DNA of 64,000 nt from Croceibacter atlanticus HTCC2559 (GCF_000196315.1 NC_014230.1:1178001-1242000); one strand, 5' to 3'. Counted from the stretch's first letter, positions 32,339 through 42,436 are shown. A program made the numbers and translations. The notes: a model not told the origin generated them from the letters alone.

Positions 32339-33646
32339 TTAATCTGTTTGTTTTGTCTTGCGTTTAAGCTGTATCCTTAAAGCAAAATAACCAACAATAC
32401 CTGCTCCAAATGAACCTATAAGAATACCCAATTTAGAGGCTGTTAGTAAATCGTCTTCTCTAAAGGCCAGCTCTGCTACAAATAATGACATTGTGAATCC
32501 TACACCTCCTAAAATACTTACTGCAAATATGTCTTTAAACTGTATGCCTGCAGGAAGTCTGGCTATCCCTAATTTATAAGCCAAGTAACTAAAGAGACTA
32601 ATTCCAATAACCTTACCTGCAACCATTGAAATTCCTATTTGTGAAATTAAATGCGTAGCGCTAAGAGAATCTAAATTTATAGTGATGCCAGCATTTGCAA
32701 GAGCAAATAATGGCATGATAACAATTGCAACCCAACCACTTAAGCCATGCTCTAATTGTTGCATTGGAGATTGTACTTGATCTGTTACAGCATTAATCTC
32801 ATCTACAGCAACCTGTTGTTCTTCTGTAAGGACATGCTTTTTAGGATCACTTTCTTTTAAGCGTTTTAAGTTGTTGTTAAGGTTTGAAAAAACATCCTTT
32901 AAATTCACATATCTAACTGAAGGTAGTACAAACGCAAGTAATACTCCTGCAATAGTTGGGTGCACACCAGATTTTAAAAATAATACCCAAATGGCAAGAC
33001 CAAATATTAAGAATAGGTACTTGGAGAATATTTGTAAATAATTAAGTAACCATAATATGAGCAATAGGCCAATAGCAACACTTAAGTATTCAACATGAAA
33101 GCCATGACTGTAAAAAATGGCTATAACAACAATAGCTCCTATGTCATCTATTACGGCAAATGTGGTAAGGAAAACTTTTAACCCTAAAGGCACACGTTTA
33201 CCAAGTAATTGTAATATTCCTAAAGAAAATGCAATATCGGTAGCCATTGGTATTCCCCAACCGTGTGTACCTCTGTCTTCTTGGTTTAGTAAAAAGAATA
33301 ATGCAATTGGTACAACAATGCCGCCTAGAGCAGCAAAGACAGGCATAGATGCTTTTTTAAAGGAGGTTAGCTCTCCATCTATTATTTCACGTTTAATTTC
33401 TAAACCTACGTATAAGAAGAATAAGGTCATAAGACCATCATTAATCCATAAGTATAGAGGTTTGGTTATAGCAAACGTTGTATCTGTAAAACCAAGAGAA
33501 AAATCTGATGCCCAAAGTGCGTGGTAAGCATCTTGCCAAGGTGAGTTTGCCCAAATTAGTGCAATAATAGTACACGCTATAAGTATAAAACTTCCAGAAG
33601 TTGAGTGATTAATAAAATTCTCAACGGGGTTTTTTGCTATTTTCAA
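32339..33646 (-). CDS. nhaA: Na+/H+ antiporter NhaA
   Basis: The 435-residue protein has about twelve membrane segments and the NhaA signatures LYVGLEIKREIIDGEL near residue 80, GWGIPMATDIAFSLGIL and TTFAVIDDIGAIVVIAIFY with the paired aspartates. It exchanges Na+ for H+ across the inner membrane, fitting a marine organism. A hydrophilic insertion of about 45 residues (SDPKKHVLTEEQQVAVDEIN) lies between helices, typical of longer NhaA proteins in this phylum. Confidence 0.95.
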   Translation of the reverse strand: MKIAKNPVENFINHSTSGSFILIACTIIALIWANSPWQDAYHALWASDFSLGFTDTTFAITKPLYLWINDGLMTLFFLYVGLEIKREIIDGELTSFKKASMPVFAALGGIVVPIALFFLLNQEDRGTHGWGIPMATDIAFSLGILQLLGKRVPLGLKVFLTTFAVIDDIGAIVVIAIFYSHGFHVEYLSVAIGLLLILWLLNYLQIFSKYLFLIFGLAIWVLFLKSGVHPTIAGVLLAFVLPSVRYVNLKDVFSNLNNNLKRLKESDPKKHVLTEEQQVAVDEINAVTDQVQSPMQQLEHGLSGWVAIVIMPLFALANAGITINLDSLSATHLISQIGISMVAGKVIGISLFSYLAYKLGIARLPAGIQFKDIFAVSILGGVGFTMSLFVAELAFREDDLLTASKLGILIGSFGAGIVGYFALRIQLKRKTKQTD

Positions 33647-33649
33647 GGG

Positions 33650-34075
33650 TTAGTCTTTAAGTGTGTTTTCAATTTTTGTGTCTAATAGTCCAAAGATAAA
33701 GTTTACAATGAGAACAAGCACAGTTATTGTGAGCAGTTCCCAATACATGCCAACAGCAGCCAAACAACCTGCTCCAGCGCTACACCAAATAGTAGCAGCT
33801 GTAGTTAACCCTTTAATATTTGTGCCTTTTTGAATTATAGCTCCAGCACCAAGAAAACCAATACCTGTTACAACTTGTCCCAAAACACGCGTAAGATCTG
33901 TATAGTCTTTATTGCTAAACTCTAATGAAACCAACACGAATATTGATGCACCCAATGCAACGAGCATGTTTGTTTTAAGTCCAGCACTTTTGCTTTTAAA
34001 CTCTCTTTCTAATCCTATTAGAAATCCAGATCCTAAAGCTAGACTTACTCGAATTATAAAATCTTGTAATTCCAT
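33650..34075 (-). CDS. MgtC/SapB-family membrane protein
   Basis: The 141-residue protein has four membrane segments and the motif GFLIGLEREFKSKSAGLKTN, then VVTGIGFLGAGAII and WCSAGAGCLAAVGMYWE. This is the MgtC/SapB family, associated with Mg2+ limitation and membrane potential. It is three bases from nhaA and may be cotranscribed, suggesting a shared role in ion homeostasis. Confidence 0.92.
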   Translation of the reverse strand: MELQDFIIRVSLALGSGFLIGLEREFKSKSAGLKTNMLVALGASIFVLVSLEFSNKDYTDLTRVLGQVVTGIGFLGAGAIIQKGTNIKGLTTAATIWCSAGAGCLAAVGMYWELLTITVLVLIVNFIFGLLDTKIENTLKD

Positions 34076-34130
34076 ACGCTTGTTTTTATAAATATAATAA
34101 GGATTATTAAAATGACCTTATCTTTGAGGT

Positions 34131-35276
34131 ATGTTACCAGAGCGACTACAGAAAAAAATAGATTTAAGAAAAGACAACAATAGTCTAAGAGCTTTAAGGC
34201 TACCTCAAAATTTAATAGATTTTAGCTCAAACGATTATTTAGGGTTTTCAAAATTAATTTCTGATGCTAAAATACATCTTGAAGAACACTCAATTTTAAA
34301 TGGTGCTACAGGTTCTCGATTACTTTCAGGTCATTCAGCTTTATTTGAAAAAACTGAGCAACAAATTGCAGGTTTCCATAATGCAGAAGCTGCATTACTT
34401 TTTAATTCTGGATACGATGCTAATCTAGGTTTACTATCTGCAATTTTAATGCGTGGTGATGTTGTGTTTTATGACGAATGGTCACACGCATCTATCCGAG
34501 ATGGTATAACAATGGGATATGCCAAAGCAATAAAGTTTAAGCATAATAATTTAGATCACTTAAAACAGCTACTTGATAAATTTAAAGGTACTGCAGAATG
34601 TTATATTGTGACAGAGTCTGTTTTTTCTATGGATGGTGATCAACCAGACCTAAACCAAATTGTAAACTTATCTAAAGCATATAATGCCAACCTTATTATA
34701 GATGAAGCTCATGCAATAGGTGTGTTTGGGAATAAAGGTGAAGGTGTAATCCAGGATTTAGGTTTAGAAACACAGGTTTTTGCAAGAATTGTCACGTATG
34801 GAAAAGCTATGGGTTGTCATGGAGCTGCAATTTTAGGAAGTGTAGGCTTAAAGGAATTTCTTGTAAATTTCTCAAGACCTTTTATTTATACAACGGCAAT
34901 GCCACCACATTCACTTTTAGCAATTGGCTCGGCATATAATATATTACAAAACAACAAAGGGATTAATTGCCTAGAAAAGCTTCAGAACAATATTAATGCA
35001 TTTAAACGTGAGGTTGCTAGGCTAAGGCTAGATAAGTTATTTATTGAGAGCTCATCTGCCATACAATCTTGTATAGTTCCTGGTAATAATAGAGTGAAGA
35101 AAGCTTCAGAATTTTTAGGCGAAAAAGGTTATGATGTACGTCCTATTTTATCTCCAACAGTTCCAGAAGGAAAAGAGCGTTTAAGGTTTTGCATACATAG
35201 TTTTAATTCTAAAGTTGAAATCACTCAAGTTCTGCAACACTTAGCTACCTTTGTGTCACATGGCAAACAACTATAA
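34131..35276 (+). CDS. bioF: 8-amino-7-oxononanoate synthase
   Basis: The 381-residue PLP enzyme has the alpha-oxoamine synthase signatures FSSNDYLGFS, SGHSALFEKTE, FYDEWSHASIRDG and the PLP lysine in TYGKAMGCHGAA. It condenses pimeloyl-thioester with alanine in biotin synthesis. It leads a tight operon with a DUF2007 protein, bioD, bioA and a ketoacyl synthase. Confidence 0.93.
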   Translation: MLPERLQKKIDLRKDNNSLRALRLPQNLIDFSSNDYLGFSKLISDAKIHLEEHSILNGATGSRLLSGHSALFEKTEQQIAGFHNAEAALLFNSGYDANLGLLSAILMRGDVVFYDEWSHASIRDGITMGYAKAIKFKHNNLDHLKQLLDKFKGTAECYIVTESVFSMDGDQPDLNQIVNLSKAYNANLIIDEAHAIGVFGNKGEGVIQDLGLETQVFARIVTYGKAMGCHGAAILGSVGLKEFLVNFSRPFIYTTAMPPHSLLAIGSAYNILQNNKGINCLEKLQNNINAFKREVARLRLDKLFIESSSAIQSCIVPGNNRVKKASEFLGEKGYDVRPILSPTVPEGKERLRFCIHSFNSKVEITQVLQHLATFVSHGKQL

Positions 35277-35664
35277 AACTATTGCAGTATATGAATATAG
35301 CTACCAAGCCCAAATTTTAAAAGGGCGTTTGGAGGCAGATGGTATTTCTGTATACTTAGGAGATCTATATTCTGTTGAGGCAGAGCCAGGCGCAAGCCAA
35401 GCAATGGGAGGCATTAAATTAAAAGTAAAAGCCGAAGACGTTATAAGAGCTAAGCATATACTAAGTTCTTTAAATAATAATGATGAAGATTCACAATGTT
35501 TAAGTTGTCCCCAATGCGAAAGTGTGGACATAGAACATGATATTACGGTTAGTGGTACTAGAGATTTATGGGCAAATCTTAAGCATTTTTTTTCAAACTT
35601 ACTTTTAGATAATCCAAAAATGCAATACCGTTGTACCAACTGCAATACTAAATTTATACAATGA
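35260..35664 (+). CDS. DUF2007 protein with zinc-type C-terminus
   Basis: From the ATG at 35260 the protein is 134 residues. It has a DUF2007 signal-transduction-like domain (YKTIAVYEYSYQAQILKGRL, KLKVKAEDVIRAKHIL) and a C-terminal four-cysteine zinc ribbon (CLSCPQCESVDIEHD, CTNCNTKF). It overlaps the end of bioF and is four bases into bioD, so it is part of the biotin transcript. A role there is not known. Confidence 0.88.
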   Translation: MANNYKTIAVYEYSYQAQILKGRLEADGISVYLGDLYSVEAEPGASQAMGGIKLKVKAEDVIRAKHILSSLNNNDEDSQCLSCPQCESVDIEHDITVSGTRDLWANLKHFFSNLLLDNPKMQYRCTNCNTKFIQ

Positions 35665-36278
35665 CACATACATATTTTGTAACAGGCATAGGAACAGATG
35701 TTGGTAAAACTGTTGCTTCTGCTATTCTTACTGAAGCTTTAGAAGCAGATTATTGGAAACCCATACAAGCAGGAGATTTATCTAATAGTGATACTCATAA
35801 AGTTGAACGTTGGGTTAACAACTCTAAAACCAAATTCTTTGATAGTGCCTTTAACCTTAAAACACCTATGAGTCCGCACGCGGCCGCAGAAATTGATGGT
35901 GTAACATTGTCTAAATCTAAAGTTAAACGACCAAAAACATCTAAAAACCTAGTAATTGAAGGTGCTGGTGGCTTATTGGTTCCTATAAGTAATACTCAAA
36001 CAATTGCAGATCTTATAAGTAAAAAAGATAGAGTAGTAGTGGTGTCCAGACATTACTTAGGAAGTATAAATCATACCTTACTAACTATTGAATCACTTAG
36101 GGCGAAAGGACTTGAAGTCTTCGGTATAATCTTTAATGGACCTTTAACCAAAACCACAGAAGATATTATAACTAGAATGACTAAAGTTCCTGTTATTGGT
36201 CGCATTGAAAATGAGCCTTATATAGATAGTCATGTTGTAAAAGAATATGCAGAAAAATTTAAGAATGAGCTTAAGTAA
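35661..36278 (+). CDS. bioD: dethiobiotin synthetase
   Basis: The 205-residue protein has the P-loop YFVTGIGTDVGKTVASAI and the substrate lysine region DYWKPIQAG, plus VIEGAGGLLVPI. It carboxylates 7,8-diaminononanoate to dethiobiotin. It overlaps its upstream neighbour by four bases, so translation is likely coupled. Confidence 0.94.
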   Translation: MTHTYFVTGIGTDVGKTVASAILTEALEADYWKPIQAGDLSNSDTHKVERWVNNSKTKFFDSAFNLKTPMSPHAAAEIDGVTLSKSKVKRPKTSKNLVIEGAGGLLVPISNTQTIADLISKKDRVVVVSRHYLGSINHTLLTIESLRAKGLEVFGIIFNGPLTKTTEDIITRMTKVPVIGRIENEPYIDSHVVKEYAEKFKNELK

Positions 36279-37533
36279 GAGAGATAGCAAAACAATTTGG
36301 CACCCATTAACACAACACAAAACAGCTAAATTGCCATTGGCAATTAGTAAAGCAAAAGCAGCTTTGCTTTATGATGAAAACGGTAAGGAGTATATAGACG
36401 CTATTGCATCATGGTACACTGCAATGTATGGCCATTGTAACGATTACATACTTGAGAGTGCTTTTAAACAAATGCAAACTTTAGATCAAGTTGTATTTAC
36501 AGGCTTTACACATGAACCAGCAGTAAAACTTGCCGAAGAACTTTTATCTATTTTGCCTAAGAACCAAGCCAAAGTAATGTTTAATGACAATGGTTCAACA
36601 TCTGTTGAGATTGGTATTAAAATGGCACTACAATTTCATCATAATAACAACGATAAAAGAGATACACTTTTAGCTTTTGAAAACGGATTTCATGGCGATA
36701 CTTTTGGAGCTATGAGTGTGAGTGGTCTATCTGTTTATAATGGCCCTTTTGATGATCACTTTTTAAAAGTAGTACGTATTCCAACTCCAGACGGAACAAA
36801 TAATGCTGAGGTTTTAAAACAACTAAACGCATTGATTGAAACTCATAATATTGCGGGATTTGTTTATGAACCATTAGTACAAGGTGCTGCTGGTATGAAA
36901 ATGTACGATGCACAAGGTTTAAATGAAATACTTAAGATATGTAAAACAAACAAAATTATAACTGTTGCAGATGAGGTGATGACAGGCTTAGGCAAGACAG
37001 GTACATATTTCGCATCTTTAAATATTAAAGAATTACCAGACGTTATATGTCTTTCCAAAGCACTAACAGCTGGTTTAGTTCCTATGGGTATTACAACCTG
37101 TTCTCAAGATATTTATGATGCCTTTTTAGATGATAATGTTGGTAAAGGTTTATTTCATGCACATACCTATTCTGCAAACCCTATTGCCTGCGCAACTGCT
37201 TTAGCAGGCTTAGAGTTGTTGCAAACTCAAGAAATAAAAGAACAGCAAGCTTACATAATTAAAGCTCACGGAGAGTTTCTTAATAAAATTTCAGCCCATC
37301 CAAAGGTGCTTAATCCAAGGCAAAGCGGTGTTATTCTAGCTTTTGAAATGGATGTAGAAATGGAGCGCTATGGCAATTTAAGAAATAAGCTTTTTCAGTT
37401 TTTTATGGATAAAGGTGTTTATTTAAGACCTCTCGGAAATACAATTTATATTTTGCCACCATTTGTAATTACAGAAGCACAATTAAAAGCTGTTTATAGT
37501 GCTATACTAGAGGCTTTAGAGTCTTTTTCTTAG
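36265..37533 (+). CDS. bioA: adenosylmethionine-8-amino-7-oxononanoate aminotransferase
   Basis: From the ATG at 36265 the enzyme is 422 residues and starts MSLSKRDSKTIWHPLTQHKT, the conserved BioA N-terminus; an ATG six codons earlier is less fitting. It has MFNDNGSTSVEIGIKMALQ, FENGFHGDTFGAMS, TVADEVMTGLGKTG and the PLP lysine in ICLSKALTAG. It makes 7,8-diaminononanoate. It overlaps the end of bioD. Confidence 0.94.
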   Translation: MSLSKRDSKTIWHPLTQHKTAKLPLAISKAKAALLYDENGKEYIDAIASWYTAMYGHCNDYILESAFKQMQTLDQVVFTGFTHEPAVKLAEELLSILPKNQAKVMFNDNGSTSVEIGIKMALQFHHNNNDKRDTLLAFENGFHGDTFGAMSVSGLSVYNGPFDDHFLKVVRIPTPDGTNNAEVLKQLNALIETHNIAGFVYEPLVQGAAGMKMYDAQGLNEILKICKTNKIITVADEVMTGLGKTGTYFASLNIKELPDVICLSKALTAGLVPMGITTCSQDIYDAFLDDNVGKGLFHAHTYSANPIACATALAGLELLQTQEIKEQQAYIIKAHGEFLNKISAHPKVLNPRQSGVILAFEMDVEMERYGNLRNKLFQFFMDKGVYLRPLGNTIYILPPFVITEAQLKAVYSAILEALESFS

Positions 37534-37586
37534 GGCATCTAAATTTTTAAGTTAAGGCCAATAAACTCGGCTACTATTCACGATAT

Positions 37587-38771
37587 TTGCAGTATCAAAT
37601 CTACGCTTTGCAACACCCAATATATATAAAAGGCATATCTACAGTTTCTGCTTTGGGAAGCCATCCTGATGATATTTGGACTAATTATTTGTCTCAACGC
37701 TCTTTTTTAAAATCTAAGAAAATAGATGATATTCCAACATTTGTTGGAGAGCTTTCTAACACAGATAAAGAACGTGTTGAGCAATTAAAACAATCTGATA
37801 AATTATATGCAGAGTTAGATAACTCTGTGTTGTACGCAATGCTATGTGGAAGAGATTTAATTTTAAAAGCACCGCTTAACACAACAGATTTTGGAATAAA
37901 CGTAGGGTCATCTAGAGGTGCCACTACGTTGTTTGAAAATTATCATGAGCAATACATAAAATCTGGACAAACCTCTACATTAAGCTCACCTACTACTACT
38001 TTAGGGAATATATCCAGTTGGCTAGCTCAAGATTTACAAAGCAAAGGCCCTAGGTTTTCTCATAGTATAACATGTTCTACAGCATTTCATGCGATATTAA
38101 ATGGTGTAGCTTGGTTGCAAGCACAAATGGCCGAAGAGTTTATAGTTGGTGGTAGTGAAGCACCATTAACTCCTTTTACCATAGCGCAAATGCGAGCTAT
38201 GAAAATTTATGCTGAGGTTGGTCAAGTAAAAAACCCTAACTATCCAAACCAAGCACTTAATTTAAGTAAAACGCGAAATTCTATGATTTTAGGTGAAGGT
38301 TCTGGTTTAATAACTTTATCTAAAATACAATCTGAACAAAATGTTGGTGAGATTAAAGGGATTGGTTTTGGAACAGAGACATTAAAACATAGTGCTTCAA
38401 TTTCTAAAGATGCGGCTTGTATGCAGGCTTCAATGCGTATGGCAATAAAGCAAATAAACCCAAAAGATATTGATGTTGTGGTATGCCATGCGCCAGGAAC
38501 TGTTAAAGGCGATCAAGCTGAAATAAATGCTATTAAAGATGTCTTTGGAGAACATATGCCAGCTGTAACTTCGAATAAATGGCAACTAGGTCATACATTT
38601 GGAGCTTCAGGAATATTAAGTTTAGAAATGGCGCTTCTTATGCTAAAGCATCAAAAATTTATAGGAGTTCCTTTTATTGAAAATCAAATTCAACCTAAAA
38701 GAATTAAGAACATACTTGTAAATGCTGTAGGTTTTGGAGGAAATTCTGTTTCAATTTTGGTTTCACTTTAA
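37587..38771 (+). CDS. beta-ketoacyl-ACP synthase of the biotin operon
   Basis: The 394-residue ketosynthase has the Cys in HSITCSTAFHAI near residue 170, the first His in VVCHAPGTVKGDQAE and the second in QLGHTFGASGILSL, so the catalytic Cys-His-His triad is present. No ATG was found; a TTG at 37587 opens the frame and a TTG at 37608 (before QHPIYIKGISTVSALG) is equally possible. Its position suggests a role in making the pimeloyl chain, since bioC and bioH were not seen in the window. That role is inference. Confidence 0.82.
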   Translation: MQYQIYALQHPIYIKGISTVSALGSHPDDIWTNYLSQRSFLKSKKIDDIPTFVGELSNTDKERVEQLKQSDKLYAELDNSVLYAMLCGRDLILKAPLNTTDFGINVGSSRGATTLFENYHEQYIKSGQTSTLSSPTTTLGNISSWLAQDLQSKGPRFSHSITCSTAFHAILNGVAWLQAQMAEEFIVGGSEAPLTPFTIAQMRAMKIYAEVGQVKNPNYPNQALNLSKTRNSMILGEGSGLITLSKIQSEQNVGEIKGIGFGTETLKHSASISKDAACMQASMRMAIKQINPKDIDVVVCHAPGTVKGDQAEINAIKDVFGEHMPAVTSNKWQLGHTFGASGILSLEMALLMLKHQKFIGVPFIENQIQPKRIKNILVNAVGFGGNSVSILVSL

Positions 38772-38870
38772 AGCTATGTTAGCATTTAGAAAGAAACTCG
38801 TCTAACACCAAGATTATAAAAACTAACCTCTAATTTTTAGGTAACCCACATTTTCAACTTAACAAACGTT

Positions 38871-39566
38871 TTGAAAGAACCCCATATAAAAGTCATCATT
38901 CCAGCATTTAATGAAGCCAATTCAATTGGTCGTGTTATTGCAGATATTCCCAAACATGTTAATGAGGTTATTGTGGTTAGTAACAACTCAACAGATAAAA
39001 CTATTGCCATTGCAGAAAGTGCTGGAGCTACAGTTTTAGAGGAAAACCAAAGAGGTTATGGTTATGCCTGTTTAAAAGGCTTGGCTTATATAAAAGAACG
39101 TTTGGTAAAGCCAGATATTATAGTTTTTCTAGATGGCGATTATAGTGATTACCCAGAGTATTTAGATGTCATAGTAAGGCCAATTATTAAGTGCGATGTC
39201 GATTTAGTTATTGGTGCTAGGGCAAAAGAGCTTAGAGAAGATGGTAGTATGACAACACCCCAAATCTTTGGTAACTGGCTAGCAACTCGTTTAATGAAAC
39301 TCTTTTTTAAAAGTAGATTTACAGACCTTGGTCCTTTTAGAGCCATAAAATATGAGACATTACTGGGTCTTGAGATGGAAGACAAAACTTATGGCTGGAC
39401 AGTTGAGATGCAACTAAAGGCATTAAAGCAAAGATTGGCATATACAGAAGTTAAAGTGCCGTATAGAAACAGAATAGGTGTCTCTAAAATATCAGGCACT
39501 TTAAAAGGTGCTATATTTGCTGGCGTTAAAATTTTAGGTTGGATCTTTAAATACAGTTTCAAGTAA
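38871..39566 (+). CDS. GT2 glycosyltransferase, dolichol-phosphate-mannose synthase type
   Basis: The 231-residue protein starts at TTG (MKEPHIKVIIPAFNEANSIG) and has the GT-A motifs VVSNNSTDKT, FLDGDYSDYPE and GPFRAIKYETLL. It has no membrane tail beyond a final hydrophobic helix. It probably transfers a sugar from a nucleotide donor to a lipid phosphate. It overlaps the next glycosyltransferase gene by one base. Confidence 0.85.
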   Translation: MKEPHIKVIIPAFNEANSIGRVIADIPKHVNEVIVVSNNSTDKTIAIAESAGATVLEENQRGYGYACLKGLAYIKERLVKPDIIVFLDGDYSDYPEYLDVIVRPIIKCDVDLVIGARAKELREDGSMTTPQIFGNWLATRLMKLFFKSRFTDLGPFRAIKYETLLGLEMEDKTYGWTVEMQLKALKQRLAYTEVKVPYRNRIGVSKISGTLKGAIFAGVKILGWIFKYSFK

Positions 39567-41038
39567 TGGACTTGATTATCATTATTATCTACACATTAGC
39601 TTTACTGTTAATCTTCTTCTACAGTTTGGCGCAGCTCAACCTTTATTTTAATTACTTAAAAGCAAAAAAGAGTAATCAGGATTGTGAAACCTTCAATTTA
39701 AACAATCCACACGAGGTTCCTTATGTTACAATACAACTTCCCTTGTATAATGAAAAATACGTTGTTGAACGTTTGTTGAATAATATTGCAACTATAGAGT
39801 ATCCTAAAGATAGGTTAGAAATACAAGTTTTAGATGACTCAACAGATGAATCTGTTTTGCAAACCAAAGACCAAATTGAAGAATTAAGAGCTAACGGTCT
39901 TGACATTATTCACATAACCAGAGTAAATAGAAAAGGGTTTAAAGCAGGAGCTTTAAAAGAAGGTTTAAAAATTGCAAAAGGTGAATTTATAGCCATTTTT
40001 GATGCAGATTTTTTGCCAAAACCAAACTGGTTACTAAAAACCATTCCCTACTTTAAAGATGAACAAATTGGTGTGGTGCAAACCCGTTGGGGACATATTA
40101 ATAGAAACTATTCTATGCTTACAAAGGTGCAGGCATTTGCACTCGATTTTCATTTTATATTAGAACAAGTAGGCCGAAATTTTGGAAACCATTTTATAAA
40201 TTTTAATGGTACAGCAGGCGTTTGGAGAAAATCCTGCATTTTAGATGCTGGTGACTGGCAAGGCGATACCTTAACTGAAGATTTAGATTTAAGCTATCGT
40301 GCACAGCTAAAAGATTGGAAGTTTAAGTATTTAGAAGATGTTGAGACTCCAGCTGAATTACCGGTTGTTATAAGTGCAGCAAGATCTCAACAATTTAGAT
40401 GGAACAAAGGCGCTGCAGAAAACTTTCAGAAACTGTATTGGCGTTTGTTTACAGACAAAACAGTCTCTGCAAAAACTAAATTTCATAGCTTTTTTCATTT
40501 ACTTAACAGTAGCATGTTTTTACTAGTATTGTTGGTGGCTATATTAAGTGTACCTGTACTATTTATAAAAAACAACAATCCAGACTTTAGCTGGTATTTT
40601 AATGTTATTGCTTTTTTTGGATTAAGTACACTTATCTTTTTTATAAGCTATTGGCTTACTTACAAAAAAATTCATGGTGGCGGATTTAAAAATTTTATAA
40701 GCTTCATTGCCATGTTCTTTACTTTCTTTTCAGTTGCAATGGGTTTTTCTGTACATAATTCGGTTGCGGTGATAGAAGGTCACTTAGGAAAGAAATCTGA
40801 GTTTGTAAGAACCCCAAAGTTTAATATTAATAGTATTAAGGACTCTTGGAAAGGCAATAAATATTTGAGTCAAAATGTATCTGGAAACACCATAATCGAG
40901 TTGGTTTTAATGCTGTATTTTGGATATGCTATTTATAGTGCATTTACCACAGGAGATTTTGGTCTTATTATTTTTCACCTTATGCTTTTTGCAGGATTTG
41001 GGTTTGTCGGTCTAAAATCGTTATTTGCAAAAGGCTAA
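39566..41038 (+). CDS. membrane GT2 glycosyltransferase
   Basis: The 490-residue protein has an N-terminal membrane helix, a GT2 domain (VTIQLPLYNEKYVVERLL, VLDDSTDES, AIFDADFLPKP, LTEDLDLSYRAQ, QQFRWNKGAAE) and about four more membrane helices from residue 310 on. This is the processive or CESA-like arrangement, used for cell-surface glycan or glycolipid synthesis. The QxxRW motif is present (QQFRW). Confidence 0.9.
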   Translation: MDLIIIIIYTLALLLIFFYSLAQLNLYFNYLKAKKSNQDCETFNLNNPHEVPYVTIQLPLYNEKYVVERLLNNIATIEYPKDRLEIQVLDDSTDESVLQTKDQIEELRANGLDIIHITRVNRKGFKAGALKEGLKIAKGEFIAIFDADFLPKPNWLLKTIPYFKDEQIGVVQTRWGHINRNYSMLTKVQAFALDFHFILEQVGRNFGNHFINFNGTAGVWRKSCILDAGDWQGDTLTEDLDLSYRAQLKDWKFKYLEDVETPAELPVVISAARSQQFRWNKGAAENFQKLYWRLFTDKTVSAKTKFHSFFHLLNSSMFLLVLLVAILSVPVLFIKNNNPDFSWYFNVIAFFGLSTLIFFISYWLTYKKIHGGGFKNFISFIAMFFTFFSVAMGFSVHNSVAVIEGHLGKKSEFVRTPKFNINSIKDSWKGNKYLSQNVSGNTIIELVLMLYFGYAIYSAFTTGDFGLIIFHLMLFAGFGFVGLKSLFAKG

Positions 41039-41047
41039 ATTCTAATT

Positions 41048-42433
41048 ATGAATGCTTTTGTGAAGCACCACATACTTACTGGGTTTTTAACCTTAAGTCT
41101 CTTGGCAATGTATGCCACTTTTGCATATGATTTAAATAGAGCAGATTTTCCTAAATTAATATCCTTAATTGTAGGTCTTTTCTTTTTATCCTACGCTCTA
41201 TATAAAAGAGCTCGTGTTTATTTCTGGTTTTTAGTTGGTGTTGCTTTTACAGCAAGACTGGTGTTTATTGGTACGTTGCCAGGTTTATCACAAGATTTTT
41301 ACAGATTTTTATGGGATGCCAGGTTGCTAGCTCAAGGTATAAATCCCTATTTGCAAACTGTACAATCTTTTATAGATCAAGGTTTACAGCCAGTAGCACA
41401 GTCTGATGCTTTATATAAAGGTATGGGCGCTTTAAATGCAGGACACTACACAAATTATCCACCAATAAATCAACTGTTTTTTCTTATATCTGGTTGGTTA
41501 TCACCAAACTCGATACTTGGCGGAGCTGTTATACTTCGCCTTACTATTATATTGGCAGACTTAGGTATTCTGTATTTTGGGAGTAAGCTATTAAAATCAC
41601 TTAAATTACCAAGGCATTTTATTTTTTGGTTTATATTAAATCCATTTGTCATCATTGAGTTTTCTGGGAATTTACATTTTGAGAGTGTTATGCTCTTCTT
41701 TTTTATGTGGGCCTTATATTTATTGCATAACAAACATTGGGCTTGGGCTGCTGTGTTAATAGGCGTGTCTATTTCAGTTAAATTATTGCCGTTACTTTTG
41801 TTGCCTTTATTATTAACTTATTTTAATACTAAAGACCTTAAAGAGGCTTCGTTTCTACATCGAATAGCTTCAATAAACATTAAAACGTTAGTATGTTTTT
41901 ACGGTATAGTAATACTAACCACACTCGTTACTTTTCTTCCGTTTTTATCAATAGAATTCATCACTAATTTTCTAAATACTATTGGACTTTGGTTTCAAAA
42001 TTTCGAATTTAATGCTAGTGTATATTACATAATAAGATGGATTGGCTTTCAAACTATAGGTTGGAATATTATTGGTACAGTTGGAAAAATATTACCAATA
42101 GTAGTTGTTTTGAGCATTCTTGCTATTGCTATATTTAAGCGTATAGAAACCACAGCACAATTATTGGTTGCTATGTTATTTTCTGTAAGTGTTTACTTTT
42201 TACTTTCTACAACAGTGCATCCTTGGTATGTGGCAACGCCGTTGTTGCTGTCTGTATTTACAAGGTATAGATTTGCAATAGTTTGGTCTCTGTTAGTTAT
42301 GCTAAGCTATAGTGCATATGGCGAAGAATTTAACGAAAACTTGTGGCTGGTAGCTGTTGAGTATTTGGTTGTTATAGGAATGGCAGTATATGAAATTTGG
42401 ATAGTAAAACACAAGAGGCCTTTATTAACCTAA
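41048..42433 (+). CDS. GT-C type membrane mannosyltransferase-like protein
   Basis: The 461-residue protein has about eleven membrane helices and the early loop SQDFYRFLWDARLLAQGINPYL with acidic residues, as in GT-C glycosyltransferases that use lipid-phosphate sugars. It follows two GT2 genes, one of the dolichol-phosphate-mannose type, so it may consume the lipid-linked sugar made by that enzyme. Specificity is inferred. Confidence 0.75.
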   Translation: MNAFVKHHILTGFLTLSLLAMYATFAYDLNRADFPKLISLIVGLFFLSYALYKRARVYFWFLVGVAFTARLVFIGTLPGLSQDFYRFLWDARLLAQGINPYLQTVQSFIDQGLQPVAQSDALYKGMGALNAGHYTNYPPINQLFFLISGWLSPNSILGGAVILRLTIILADLGILYFGSKLLKSLKLPRHFIFWFILNPFVIIEFSGNLHFESVMLFFFMWALYLLHNKHWAWAAVLIGVSISVKLLPLLLLPLLLTYFNTKDLKEASFLHRIASINIKTLVCFYGIVILTTLVTFLPFLSIEFITNFLNTIGLWFQNFEFNASVYYIIRWIGFQTIGWNIIGTVGKILPIVVVLSILAIAIFKRIETTAQLLVAMLFSVSVYFLLSTTVHPWYVATPLLLSVFTRYRFAIVWSLLVMLSYSAYGEEFNENLWLVAVEYLVVIGMAVYEIWIVKHKRPLLT

Positions 42434-42436
42434 GCT

